64,000 nucleotides of DNA, taken from the NCBI RefSeq assembly GCF_026745355.1, contig NC_079205.1, forward strand, positions 54,064,025 to 54,128,024. The letters run 5' to 3'. A program made the translations under genes and the position numbers. The notes under the pieces are model-generated. The model saw nothing but the letters and a program-made list of their open reading frames with translations. It did not search any database and had not been told where the DNA came from. Source of the stretch: Beta vulgaris subsp. vulgaris. Its lineage: Eukaryota; Streptophyta; Magnoliopsida; Caryophyllales; Amaranthaceae. This document shows, piece by piece, positions 46,899-58,504 of the stretch. Numbering within the stretch: the stretch's first letter is position 1; the number at the start of each line of letters is the position of its first letter.

Positions 46899-48722
46899 AT
46901 GAATTTCTGTTGCAGAGCTGCTTCTTCCTTTGCAATCTTTCATGGCGGAAAAGGTACTTTCTTTTCCCCTTTTCAATTTCATTTTCGAAATTACTCTCAT
47001 TTCTCCAATGCACGAGATGCTGTTAAAGAAGATCGTCAGTTGTTTCTCAAATCAGTTAGAGAGCATTGTAAATTAGGGTTTTCAAATCTCAATTATCCCC
47101 TTTCTCTCTTCCATCAATTGATCTCTTTGCGTCCCCTTCCTTCTATCATTGTTTTCACTCAACTGTTTACTGCTATGTCTAAATTGAAACGCCTTCAACC
47201 TCACTCCACCCTCATCTCTCTCCTCAGAGAGCTAGAGTTATCTGGTATTCGACCCGATATGCATACATTGGGTATTCTCACCAATTGTTACTGCCATTTG
47301 GGCCGCTTTGATTTCGGCTTCTCTCTTCTCGCCAAAAGCCTTAAGCTTGGTTACCCCTTTGAGGGTGATTGTGTTATCTTTACTACCTTAATTAATGGCT
47401 ATATCCACTGTGATAAGCTTCCTCAAGCTCTTCAATTGCTCGATCAAATTTTTAAGCTAGGTTTCCAACCCAACATTGTTACCTATGGTGCTATTTTCAA
47501 AGGCCTTTGTCAGATTGGTGACAATGCTGCTGCCCTTCACTTGCTTAAGAGGATGCATTCTGGTTGTTGCAAACCTAACCTTGTTATATATAGCACCATC
47601 ATTGATAGTCTTTGTAAGGATAGGCTGTTGAAAGAGGGCCTCGACCTGTTCACCGCCATGAAAAGTGAGGGCATTATACCTAACGTTATCACTTATACCT
47701 CCTTAATTAGAGGTCTCTACAACTCCGGCTCCAAGGTCGAGGCTAGATATATGCTGGCTGAGATGTTGGAGTGTAATGTAGCACCAGATGTTCCCACCTT
47801 CAGCATGCTGGTTGACATGTTTTGCAAAGACGGGAATGTTGATGAAGCACAAGCTATTCTAGACTACATGATTGAGAGAGGTGAGATTCCAAATGTCATA
47901 ACTTACAGTGCTTTACTTGATGGTTATTGTTTGCGTGGTCAGATGGAGGATGCGGAAAAACTACTTGATTTGATGGCGAAGAATGGTTGTGAGCCCAATA
48001 TTGTAAGTTTCAACACTATGATTAATGGATACTGCAAGGCTAGAACCATTGACAAGGCACTCAATTTATTCCAAGAAATACTTCAAAAAGGAATAATGAC
48101 ACCTGATGTTGTTACCTATAACACTCTCATTGATGGACTATGCAAAGTTGATAGACTCCCACTTGTCCGTAAATTGTTCAAGGTTATGCAAGGTCATGGA
48201 ATCTCTCCTGATATTGTTACATATGCTTCATTGCTTGACAGCTTATGCAAAAATGCGCTACTTGATGAGGCAATAGAATTACTTGAAGATATGGAATATA
48301 ATGGTGTTAAGCCTGATATTGTCATCTACAATAGCCTAATGGACAGTTTGTGTGAAGCTGGGCAACTTGAGAATGCAGTCAATTTCTTCTCGGATCTTGT
48401 ATTGAAGGGTTTGCAGCCTAATGTTAAAACATACACTATTATGACCAAAGGCTTCTGCATGAAAGGGCTCATGGATGAAGCTAGCCAATTGTTGACAATG
48501 ATGGAGGAAAATGGTTGTTATCCTGATGATCGTACCTATAATACAATTATCAGAGGATATATTGTCAACAATGACTTATCAAATGCATTCTACTACTCTG
48601 ACCTTATGGTTAGCAAGGGATATGAAGCTGAAGCTGATACTTTGTCGTTATTTATTGGCCTCTTGTCTTCTGATAATTTAAGTGACTCGGCAAAGGACCA
48701 GATAAGAAAATTCATCAAATGA
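46899..48722 (+). CDS. RFL-type P-class PPR protein, copy B
   Basis: An intronless gene of 607 residues from the ATG at 46899. The frame extends upstream only through a GTG, and this ATG aligns with the start of copy A (both continue to an 'F.HGG' stretch). A basic, Phe/Ser-rich presequence precedes the 'SVREHCKLGFSNLN' lead-in, about 14 PPR motifs and the end 'RKFIK'. Roughly 85% identical by eye to copy A. Position 5/35 pairs, in order: T/D, G/D, T/N, G/N, S/N, T/D, S/N, S/N, N/D, N/D, A/D, N/N, T/D, N/E; 11 of 14 differ from copy A. One motif has an extra residue (KGIMTPD). Its C-terminal end and 3' flank are the closest relatives of the fragment at 42432-42960. Probable mitochondrial RNA-binding protein; target unknown. 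Confidence 0.95.
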   Translation: MNFCCRAASSFAIFHGGKGTFFSPFQFHFRNYSHFSNARDAVKEDRQLFLKSVREHCKLGFSNLNYPLSLFHQLISLRPLPSIIVFTQLFTAMSKLKRLQPHSTLISLLRELELSGIRPDMHTLGILTNCYCHLGRFDFGFSLLAKSLKLGYPFEGDCVIFTTLINGYIHCDKLPQALQLLDQIFKLGFQPNIVTYGAIFKGLCQIGDNAAALHLLKRMHSGCCKPNLVIYSTIIDSLCKDRLLKEGLDLFTAMKSEGIIPNVITYTSLIRGLYNSGSKVEARYMLAEMLECNVAPDVPTFSMLVDMFCKDGNVDEAQAILDYMIERGEIPNVITYSALLDGYCLRGQMEDAEKLLDLMAKNGCEPNIVSFNTMINGYCKARTIDKALNLFQEILQKGIMTPDVVTYNTLIDGLCKVDRLPLVRKLFKVMQGHGISPDIVTYASLLDSLCKNALLDEAIELLEDMEYNGVKPDIVIYNSLMDSLCEAGQLENAVNFFSDLVLKGLQPNVKTYTIMTKGFCMKGLMDEASQLLTMMEENGCYPDDRTYNTIIRGYIVNNDLSNAFYYSDLMVSKGYEAEADTLSLFIGLLSSDNLSDSAKDQIRKFIK

Positions 48723-50661
48723 CTTGAATAAAAACAGAACAGGATAATTATGACTAAGTTTTGGAGGTATGATAAAATCGAGAATGTTGCAATTTCATTA
48801 TTGTTGAGATGTTCCTCCATTGTGATTAGTTATTCTGAAATCATTCGAGTAGGCTATGCTTCAGTTTTTATCATAATTCTGGGTCTCTTTAGTCTTTTCC
48901 ATAGTTCTAGTTGTCATCTTACTGGGATCTGATTTGTTTACCTTTTCTACTGGTTCTTATTGTTTTTATCAAGCTATTTCAGCATATGAGCTTCTAAAAA
49001 GTGTTTAATGTTATTTAAAGTTGATTTCCATTTTGAAATGTTGGGATAAACTCCCAAAATTCCTAATATTATTAGTGGTAAAGAAATAATAATAATAAAA
49101 GAAGAAGACAAATGAAAATATGCTAAGTAATGCAAGATGTGGCAGTGGAAGATCGGAGATCCTTACCATTAAGGCAAAGTTATAAGTGGCTAATGAATTG
49201 GTCAGTTAGTTTCTTATTGGATGATGTTAAAAAAAAAAAAGCCCCCATGTCAGCTGATTATTGACAAGCTAAACTATCTATAGTTCATTATGCATGCTTT
49301 GTCTGACCTGAGTAGAAATCAAAACCAAAGTTGTTGTAGCTTCATTTGGTCTTCTGATGCTCCCCAGTATCTTTGCTTATAATCTATCATCAGTTTTGAA
49401 TTGAAGAAGTAGGCTATACGCAATTGCTATTTAAATTGCTTTGGGAGAAATATCCAATCGCAGCCTGTTACTGTTGAAGAGAACAAAGATCGGAAGAAGA
49501 AAACTGTGAAGTGAATTACAGCACGACAATCAGTTGCTGTGGTCTGTGGATGCTTAAATTTCGCTTCCATATAGGCAACCTTTCATGCATGCATACATCT
49601 TATACGTATTTGTCCATTATTTGATTGCTTAATAGTTGTAGTTCCTGACTTAGAAAAGCTGAAATAACTTCAACTTGAAAAGATACCGAGGGAGCTAGGA
49701 GGGATTCTAGTGGCTGTCAAGCAAAAAACTGAGACCAGTCATGACATATTAAATGATCTTCGTCTGCTGCAAGAACAAAACCCTACTGAAGAAACAATCA
49801 TAGTATGCCCTGTTATATGTACTTGAGATCACTTCCTTTAAACAAATACCGTTTATTAAAGTTGTCTTACCACTTACGAGCTTTTGGTTCTTTAGTTGTT
49901 AAGACCAGTCAATAACAGTGGTAAGTTGTATTTTATGCCTTTGCTCCTAGCTTGGTGATTGATGAAAGTCTGAGGAGTTCGATGTTGTAAATTGCATGAA
50001 ATTTTTTTATGAAAACTTTATGAGTTTATTCACGGTTTCGCACGCAAAAGATGGGGCACAGAGGGAATGAGAATATTTATTTGCTTTTATCGTGTATTTC
50101 TTCTTTGTTTTTCATTTCTTGGGTCTGTCTTGTTCTGGCTCTTCATAATTGCTGAACTGCTGCTGGGACATGGCTGGTCTAGAAACTTGAGATTCTTCAT
50201 TAATTTGCCAAACCTGATTTGGCTTAAAAGTTAACTTGCTTCAAAGTCTGTTGATTGACGTGACCAATTCGAATGCGGAATTGATGATCTATCTGACCGG
50301 TGAACTATCCGTCTGAAGCTTGCACCTGATCCTGTAAATTTATCCTCCATCCTCCCTTAGTATTAGTTATTACTTATCGATTTTATCAATTTCTTGTTAT
50401 TAAGTACAGTGCTGGTATTGTTCTTAAATGAAATTCCTCTTAAGCAAGACTATGGATTTACCTGATGCAGCAATTCTGACCTGAATCAAAATATAATCTG
50501 GATTCTTTGAAACTAGAATTACTTGTGCTGTTTCCCATGAAAAGCATTACTTCTGCAGTTCTGCCTGGAACAATAACTTCCCCTAAGAAAATGTTAGTAT
50601 CTTATATTGGAGATACCATATCACAATTCTTTTCTTCAGATGATTTTTAGTTAGTTTGTTA

Positions 50662-50913
50662 CTCCCTCCGTCTTTTTTTAGTTGTTACATCTTACTATTT
50701 AGATAATTCTCTTTTTAGTTGCCACATTTGCCAAATATTTCTACTTTTAATATGTGGTATTATATTTTATTTACTTTTACACCCTTATTTTTGTCATCAT
50801 TACATAAAAAGACAGCTACTTTATGCTTTATTACTCTACTTTTTAATGATTCCCACATGTTTTATTATCTGTGTACTAAAGTAAATGTAACAACTAAAAA
50901 AAGACGAAAAAAG
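50662..50913. mobile_element. Stowaway-like MITE
   Basis: The left end CTCCCTCCGTCTTTTTTTAG + TTGTTACA faces TGTAACAACTAAAAAAAGACG. The last bases on the right have decayed (GAAAAAAG in place of GGAGGGAG). Confidence 0.82.
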
Positions 50914-50996
50914 TTTATAAATAGTTGGATTCTGTTTAATTAGTTACATACCTATGTATTTAGACGCAGTGTACTACTCTCCTAGCTCTTTATATA

Positions 50997-51495
50997 CTAG
51001 CCTTTATATGCACGCGATGCGTGCGTTAATTTCAAAATTTGTTATTCTATTAGATATTCCATTCGTACTTTATTTATGATTAAACTTAAATGTGAAAAAC
51101 TCAACAGTTAGATGAATTTAGATATATTAATTCGCTAATGTAAAAAAATAAAAAGGTTGTGAGTGATTGTTAACATTAATTTTTTGTGAATGACTATTGA
51201 ACAGAAAAAAAATAATGAGTTGGTTTAACTTAATTAAAGAGTATCAGACTTTTCATGTGCACGTTATGTATGCCATTTTTTTTATAAGGTATAAATATTT
51301 TGTTCATTTAATTTTGGATTGAAGTATTTGATGCATATACCATTTTAAACTTGTTTTAAATGGCAAGTTGGAATGAGAATTTTTAAATGATTTGCTTTTG
51401 TAATTCTTTTCATTCCATTAATTAGATCATTAAGGGTATTTTAGTCACTTCAAAAGAGGACACCACACCTCCTCCCTTGGCTTATATAATAGAGA
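50997..51495 (-). mobile_element. Non-autonomous Helitron (499 bp)
   Basis: On the minus strand it starts TCTCTATTATATAAG after an A. It ends with a GC-rich hairpin GCACGCATCGCGTGC, ~10 bases and CTAG before a T. The TC start, subterminal hairpin, CTRR end and A/T insertion site are the hallmarks of plant Helitrons. It encodes no Rep/helicase. Confidence 0.85.
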
Positions 51496-52154
51496 TTTGG
51501 CTTGTAGCTCTTTACAAAATTTTACTCAAAGAGTTTTCTCAAATAATAAAAAGTTCTCTCAGCCAAAAATTTTGGACATCGGAATGCAATTTCTGAGAAT
51601 CTTATGACTGCGAAGAACTTTTGTAGGGTTTTTTTTTAGTATGAAGTAAATTATCAATATTCCTCTTAAAAAAAAAAAGAGTAACTATCAATATTTTAGA
51701 TGCCTGATGATATTATGAACAACTACTACTTGCTATTTGTCGCGCTTTATGAAAATAGATCTAATGCTCAGTTTGGAAATGATAATTGGATTTCAAAATG
51801 ATGGATTTGACCCAATTTACCTGTTTGGAAATTCAAAACATTTGAATTTGGCCCAATTTCATGTCTTAATAAAACTAGTTCATTATTGGAGTTTCCAAAT
51901 ACCAACTAAAAGCTCAAAACATTCGCAAATCTCTCTCTCTTGTCAATTTCTCCCTTGTTGACACATTATAGCTCAATCTCTCTTAGGTTCTCCCTCTCCT
52001 CTGACGATAAAATTGGAATTATGCTTTTCTTTTTCACTTTGATTCTTCCAATTTCTCTCTTTGATATTTTTTTTGTTTTTTCTGTTTAATTTTCATTTTT
52101 TGCTATATATTTCTGTGCTATTTTTCACGGATGGATTCATTTTCATGATATATA

Positions 52155-52451
52155 CTAGTTTTTATATGCACGCGATGCGTGCGAAATACGTAGAAAATTA
52201 ATTTTTTTTAGGAAATATAGAAAATTAAATTAACTGTTAATTATATCGAATAAATTATGGATATTTGAATGGTTGATGTTTTTTTTTTGTAATGTCTTTT
52301 TTATTTTTTAAATTAGTTAGGTAGTTTTTTTTTATGTTTAAATTTTTTATTTTTTTAATTAAAGTAAGTAGTTAGAATAGAAATGTAATGAGGGTAAAAT
52401 GGGATTTCTAATATTTTGGTGTCCTACCCCTCTTCCCATATAGAATAGAGA
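52155..52451 (-). mobile_element. Non-autonomous Helitron (297 bp), member of a tandem
   Basis: Same family as the element at 50997: minus-strand TCTCTATTC start (at 52451), the GCACGCATCGCGTGC hairpin and a CTAG end at 52155, followed by T. Its first base directly abuts the last base of the next Helitron. Confidence 0.83.
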
Positions 52452-52703
52452 CTAGCCTTACCTGCACTGCACGCAATGCGTGCGATAACGTGTGATAATA
52501 TATGAAGTAGAAAATAAATTTAATTGGATAGAAAACTGTCTATACAATTTTGTTTTCTCAAAAAACTGATGTACAATTTAAATATCTAACTTTCCCCCCT
52601 TTTTTCATTCAAATTAATTAGTTAATTATCCCCCTATTTTTTTTTCTTTTATTCCTTTTTCAATTTTTTGGTGTCCTCCATGTGTTGCCTTATATAATAG
52701 AGA
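52452..52703 (-). mobile_element. Non-autonomous Helitron (252 bp), member of a tandem
   Basis: Minus-strand start TCTCTATTATATAAGG at 52703, a diverged hairpin (CGCACGCATTGCGTGC) and CTAG end at 52452, immediately followed by the T that starts the neighbouring Helitron. It shares the AGGACACC word near its start with the other two. Confidence 0.82.
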
Positions 52704-54095
52704 TATATTTGTTTCTAATCATTTACTAATACTTTTTATGATTAGAATGCAATTTTTTTGTGGTTATTAGGGACTTGGGTTTATAATTTGCAGAATTTTC
52801 GTTTATAACTCAAAATGAGTTTTTCTTGTAATTAGGGTTTTTAATTTACAAATTCAAAGTCTCTTGTTGATTCATAGAATAAGATTTTTTGCACTACTTG
52901 TTTATCAATTTTTTCTTTCATTCATTCTTGATAATAATTGTTGATGTTTTGATTTAATAAGTTTGGTAGAATTCTTGATTGATATTACTAACTAGTAGTT
53001 AGTAGTTTGTTCAAGTTAGTATTTTTAGATTGGATTTCAAATTGGTTTTTGTCCTAAATTCAATATTTGAAATTTTATGTATTCTCAAACATCTTGTTAG
53101 AATTTGAAATTCCAATTTGAAATTATTAAGTTCCCAAACACTCGATTTGAAATTGAATTCCGAAAATTGAAATTCTGAATTTGAATTGAACTATTTGAAT
53201 TAAAAATATGGATATTCAAATGCAACCTAATAAAATTTTAAAAACAACAAGCTCTTATTTAGTAACATTAGTGATTGACGAAACATCAGAAGTCAGAACT
53301 TAATGGAGCGCACTTGCATCATCTCTCAGCTTTTTCCCTCCCAAAATTTGACTCCTCTATATAAAGAATGAATTAATACTATTGTAAAACAACATAGCCG
53401 AGAATATTATCATGTCATTGTTACCTTTCTCTCTATTGCTAAAAGAGTGGCTAAGAAATAAGATCATGTCATGTAAGGTGATATAGAGGGATTCTCAAAA
53501 CCAAATGCTCCAGAAAGGGTCACTAATAATTAAATTTTACTCTCCTATCTTTCTAATTGGGGAGTTTTGTGAAACTAGCTAATAAAATCGACTTTTCATG
53601 AAAAAACTATGTGGTTATAAAATGTTCTAAAAAACTACAAAGTATAACGTTTAAGGTTTGCAGAACACTATCTTATATTAAAATGTGGGGGCTGACTATT
53701 TTTATGATGTGGCCCCTGCATATTTGTTCCACTAACTTGGACAACCCATATTTTTCCTTGGGTAGAATAGCATAGTAAGTACAAGTATTATTAGCATATC
53801 AAAAATGTGTTCCTCATCATGTCATTAATATCTTTTATGTTTGCTCGCGGTAATTGTATCCCCTCTTTCCATCCCATTTTGCTGAAACTCTTTCTCTCTT
53901 TCTTTTCTTCGTTGTATTTCTTGAACCCCTCATTAATATCCCTACATCAACTCCCCTAGCCTACTGCATGGAAGAAGAATTCAGTATAATCGAATGGAAA
54001 TGAGGGGAAAAGAGGTGCATGTGACACACATATGGGACGGTGGGAGTATCAACAGTAGAAAATTGGTCAACCTTCATATTCCATCTAAGGTAATA

Positions 54096-54257
54096 CTCCC
54101 TTCGTATTAATATATAAGACTTTTATACAAAATTTACTTTAACCATAAATATCTAGATATGGCAAGTAAAATTTATATTGACATGAACTGAGATTAATTA
54201 ACCGTCAAAATTCCACCTTGAATACTTGCATGCCTAATAGTATGAAATGGAAGGAGT
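54096..54257. mobile_element. Degenerate Stowaway-like MITE
   Basis: The left end TACTCCCTTCGTATTAATA and right end ATGAAATGGAAGGAGTA are an imperfect inverse pair ~160 bases apart. Confidence 0.55.
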
Positions 54258-54681
54258 ACATAGTACAGAGTACTTCACAACTCAAAAGGTTTTTTTTTTT
54301 TTTTTTTTTTTGAAAGGACTCAAAACGTTTTATTAAGTAGTTTTGTACATCTTTTTCTATTAAGATAGCTTTTTACCACATCTTTTAATTAATTACTTTG
54401 TGCCAAAATTCCATTCTAATTATAATTTACAGCATGGTTAGCATTGATAATAATGATCAAAGCTTAATTACCACATCTTTTAAATAGTACATGGAACCGA
54501 ATGATAATCAAACTCGAGAGGCTATCGATTTAAATGAACCATGAATTTCTCTGGATTGTTGGATAAATTCAAAAGAGATAATCAACTTGAGTCTCAACAT
54601 CATATTCAACTTTACTTGGATAACAAGCCAACAGTACGTCCAAGAAGAAGTATACTACAAGTACCATTTATTTAACACATC

Positions 54682-55034
54682 ACGGCCCGTTTGGTAGTCG
54701 TTAATAAATTGCGGTAATGAGAATGAATTTTAAGTGTAATTTTATTAGGAAAACACCCTTAAAATCTCCATGGAAAGACATTTTTTCTCCATGGACAAGC
54801 TAAGCAATCTCACCCCTAAACTTGTGTTTTTGTCTCCAAGGGGAAGCAATTTTCATTACCAATCATTACCACCCTACAAGGTGGTATTGGATGGGAATGA
54901 AAATTCAAGAAGAAAAGTGGACACTTTAGGATAAATTAGCATTACCATGGTAATGAACAATGATATTTTTCACAAATTTACACACAAATTCATTCCCATT
55001 ACCACCATTTATGACCAACTACCAAACAGGCCGT
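54682..55034. mobile_element. 353-bp inverted-repeat MITE (hAT- or PIF-like)
   Basis: Terminal inverted repeats ACGGCC(C/T)GTTTGGTAGT are separated by AT-rich sequence with repeated 'CATTACCA' words. No convincing target duplication, so the superfamily is open. Confidence 0.75.
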
Positions 55035-56841
55035 CAGTGTTTATGTAGAAACTAAAAAGTCGCCTTACCTTGAATATAATTAGGTATTTTTCCCACCCCC
55101 CTAATTATTGCCAGGATATTATTTCGGATGATTGTAATAGGCTTTTTGCCATGACTTGCTAATCTATCTAGTTACCATTGTTCACCAAAAAAAAAAGTCG
55201 TTTTGTCAAATAGATACCCGATTTAGATCGACGCATAATTGGATTTTCTCTATTTTGTGTTCTTTAGCATTGTTTGAGTTATTCTTTGTAGGTTATGATG
55301 TTCCTAGTTCTAAAGTCTTTGCTAATATTTTACTGTTTAGATTATTTTTATATAAAATCTATACTATTTATACTATGTAGTTCGATGTTATAATATGTTA
55401 AAAGTTAAAACGACCATAACCATTATTTTAAAAAAAATATAAGCTTGCTCACGAGCCTCTCAAGTTAATCTCTTTGGCTCATAAAATTACAAGTCAAGCT
55501 CGAACAGCTCACGAGCCAATAATGCAAAAAGGGCTCATGATCACCAATCTAGTTCTTTATGGTAGATTAAAGTGTGTGACTATATGTGTATTAACGAAAA
55601 TATGATTTTGCTATCCATTAAGGTGCCAAAACTATGATAAAATTCTGTAACAAAATATGTAATTGAGTGTAGTTGCACTCCTACAGAGCAACCCTATGAG
55701 TTTGTGATCAGCTTTAACGTTTTACTCTCCAGTATGTTGAACAATGAGGATCTTGTTTAGTAACTGAACTGTGAGTCTGTGATACTAGTGTACTGAAGTC
55801 AGAATATATGGGAAAATGTAAATACCTAATGGTATTAGTGACTAAACTTCTAAAAAAAATGGTACAAAATGCTTGAGAACATAACACATTAAAAAATGGT
55901 ATTGAAGTTTAAAATAGTACGTACACTGGGACTTCAAAATGACATGGACTAAGGTAAAGAAATATTGACACGGAATTTGAATAATGGCATTAAAATATTG
56001 AACAAATATATTTATATATATAATCGAAAGATGACTCCTATAGAAATAGCGTATAATCGTCGAAAAGTGATATTTTATGTGCTTTTTTAAGGATTTTGTT
56101 CGAAATTTTCAAGTATCAATGTCAACTTTACAAAGTAGCACCCCCAAAAGCGCCGCACAAATACCTCATCCTATTAGACTTCAAACTGAAATTTTAGAGT
56201 CCAAAAGGTTGAGTTGAAGTCAAGTTGAAAAGAATTTGGTTTTTGGGAGTTGGAGTCCAAATCTAATCCGAGCTAAACTTTATCTATTGCTTCAACCGAA
56301 CTAATTTGGACCAGATTATACTGGAGTTTGGTTAGAATTGATACGTCAAATTATGCAATAATTGATAGTCTTTATTGGTCAGAATTCAAATTAATGAAGA
56401 ATTTGTTACTGATTTGAACAATTTAAACAAGAAATATATTGTGTCGTTGACTTGTTATGATTATGTTATCGGATTAGTTATTTAAAGCTTCAATTATTAT
56501 GATTATATGAATACATGTTATTAGAACTCATTGATTAACGATATAATATGGCAGTGTAACCACAACTAGGGAGTTGATTGACAACGAAAACAAACCAATT
56601 GAAATAAATAAGTAAATAAAAACAACCATCTGGCATCGAGCATAAAGTATTAAAGTTCTTCCATAATCCTATTCATAAGTGTTATAATTGTGAGTTTCTC
56701 TTTACAATAGTCATAACTATAATTTCTGAATATAATTAATTTGAATTGTGATACAGACACAAAAAATGCATTTTTTGAGTATCGAACTAGTTTTTAGGCA
56801 TGGGCAATGCCTCGGATAACGATAATTTTCATATATTAATA

Positions 56842-57060
56842 CTTCCTCTGTTTTTTTTAGATGTTACACTTTCTATTTTAGAAAGTTTTAAATTAGATGT
56901 TACACTTTTATTTTGGGTAATAACTTCTCTCTATCTCTCTCCTATCACATGTTCACATGGGACCCTTTTGTTTTTCATTCTCTCTATCTCTCTCCTCTCC
57001 AAAAATTACCTAGGAGTCCGTGATTTGAAAAGTGTAACATCTAATAAAAAACGGAGGAAG
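56842..57060. mobile_element. 219-bp Stowaway MITE
   Basis: A ~32-bp terminal inverted repeat (CTTCCTC(C/T)GTTTTTT... AGATGTTACACTTT) is flanked by TA on both sides. Confidence 0.9.
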
Positions 57061-57485
57061 TATTTTATTTCAAAACTATAACACCAAATATTATTTGGTT
57101 TAGTAGTTAATTAAGACTTTAATACCATGACTTGAAGTCATGCGATCAAATCATTTACAATTTTTTTTATTACATGTGGAATACATATAATCTTGTTGTG
57201 GGATGACTTTTAATATATTAGTATAAATTATTATTATTAGATTTAAAGATTATTACCACTAAGTGGATCATGTTATAAATTATGTTTAAATTAAAAATAT
57301 ATAATATTACAAATAGTAATAAAAAATAAATAGAGTTTAGGATAAACAAAAACAGAGTTTTATTTTCAATAAAGCTATCTAATAATTGAGCCATAGGTCA
57401 TAATATCTACCTCTCATTATCTCAACAAATTATACTCTTATTCAAATTCGGTTTTAGATATACATAACATATTCAAATCCCACTT

Positions 57486-57621
57486 TTTTTTAAAAGGTAA
57501 GATGAAGTCCCTTGCAAGGAATGGGGGAAATTGAGGATCCCTCCTTGCAAGGGTGAGACTTGATCCCTTGACTTCTGGGATCGGAGGTGATGCCAATACC
57601 ACTAGGCTATCACCTGCTACT
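57486..57621 (-). mobile_element. tRNA-derived SINE (136 bp)
   Basis: On the minus strand it opens with a box A-like TAGCCTAGTGGTATTGG and a box B-like GGATCAAGTCTC ~40 bases later, the internal RNA polymerase III promoter layout. It ends in an A-rich tail. An ~18-bp target duplication with one mismatch, CATAT(T/C)CAAATCCCACTT, flanks it (57468-57485 and 57622-57639). Confidence 0.85.
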
Positions 57622-58217
57622 CATATCCAAATCCCACTTGCAAACGGAGGTAGTTGCATAAATATACATACAAGAAGAAAGAAGTGAAAACGACTATAAA
57701 GAGAAAACCATAATACCAATGTGTAAAACTATAACAACTTTTAGCTAGTCTCTACTCTACCATGGAAGAATTATAGAAAAGCTTACAAAATATGATAATG
57801 GACGATGATAGCACGAGTCATGATTATATAAGATTTTATGCTTGTTACCTGAAGAGGCTTCCATAAGACTTTACAGCTTGAAGAGCAATTCATGGAAACT
57901 AACAATTAGCAACGTGTGTGAGCGTGATTATCCTCATCCACTAACTGAAAAATTTACTATGATTCATTCTAATAATGCATTGAATTGGATAACTAGGTCA
58001 AATTCTATAATAGTGTTTGATCTTGGAAGCGAAAAGTTTCAATCATGAAGTTGCACTATATGAGTTATATGGATTGAAGTTAATTGATTTAAGGGGATGT
58101 TTGCATTTGATAACATATACGGGAGAGATATGGGTTATGAAAGAATTCGGTGTAAAACAATCATGGACTATATTATTGTTTCACTATAAGAATATCCAAA
58201 TGATGCCCTGTGCTTAT

Positions 58218-58441
58218 TAATAAGGAATGATTTGATCTTAGTCAACTAACCATAATTATACAGCAAAGATTATGGATCTTATTCTGTCAATATTGTGTCA
58301 ATTATCTTCTACATTATTCTAGCCTTAATTATAGTTGTTTATATATATAGTTGTAACTAGCTGTAAACACTAGCTTGTAATTTCCTATATATACTTGCTA
58401 TAGTCAATGAGAATAGATAATTACTTCTCTAAACCTTTATA
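58218..58441 (+). repeat. 5' LTR of the copia element
   Basis: Starts TAATAAGGAATG and ends CTAAACCTTTATA. It contains TATATA boxes (TTTATATATATAG near 58338-58352) that could drive element transcription. Confidence 0.93.
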
Positions 58442-58504
58442 TGGTATCAGAGCTTTGATCCTATCAAAATTATCTTTTCTTATCTTTTTCTCTCTCTCTC
58501 GACA

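Larger units (their letters stand above)
48723..57789. other. 9-kb gene-free, transposon-rich region
   Basis: Downstream of the 3' flank of RFL copy B (to ~48950) I find no gene I can support. Listed inside it are Stowaway-like MITEs (50662, 54096, 56842), three Helitrons (50997-52703), an inverted-repeat MITE (54682) and a SINE (57486). There is a 23-base poly-T at 54290-54312. 55438-55545 has the 'GCTCACGAGCC' wording common in plant transposons. 49100-50640 is less AT-rich and reads like unique sequence, but no frame is convincing. Confidence 0.5.
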
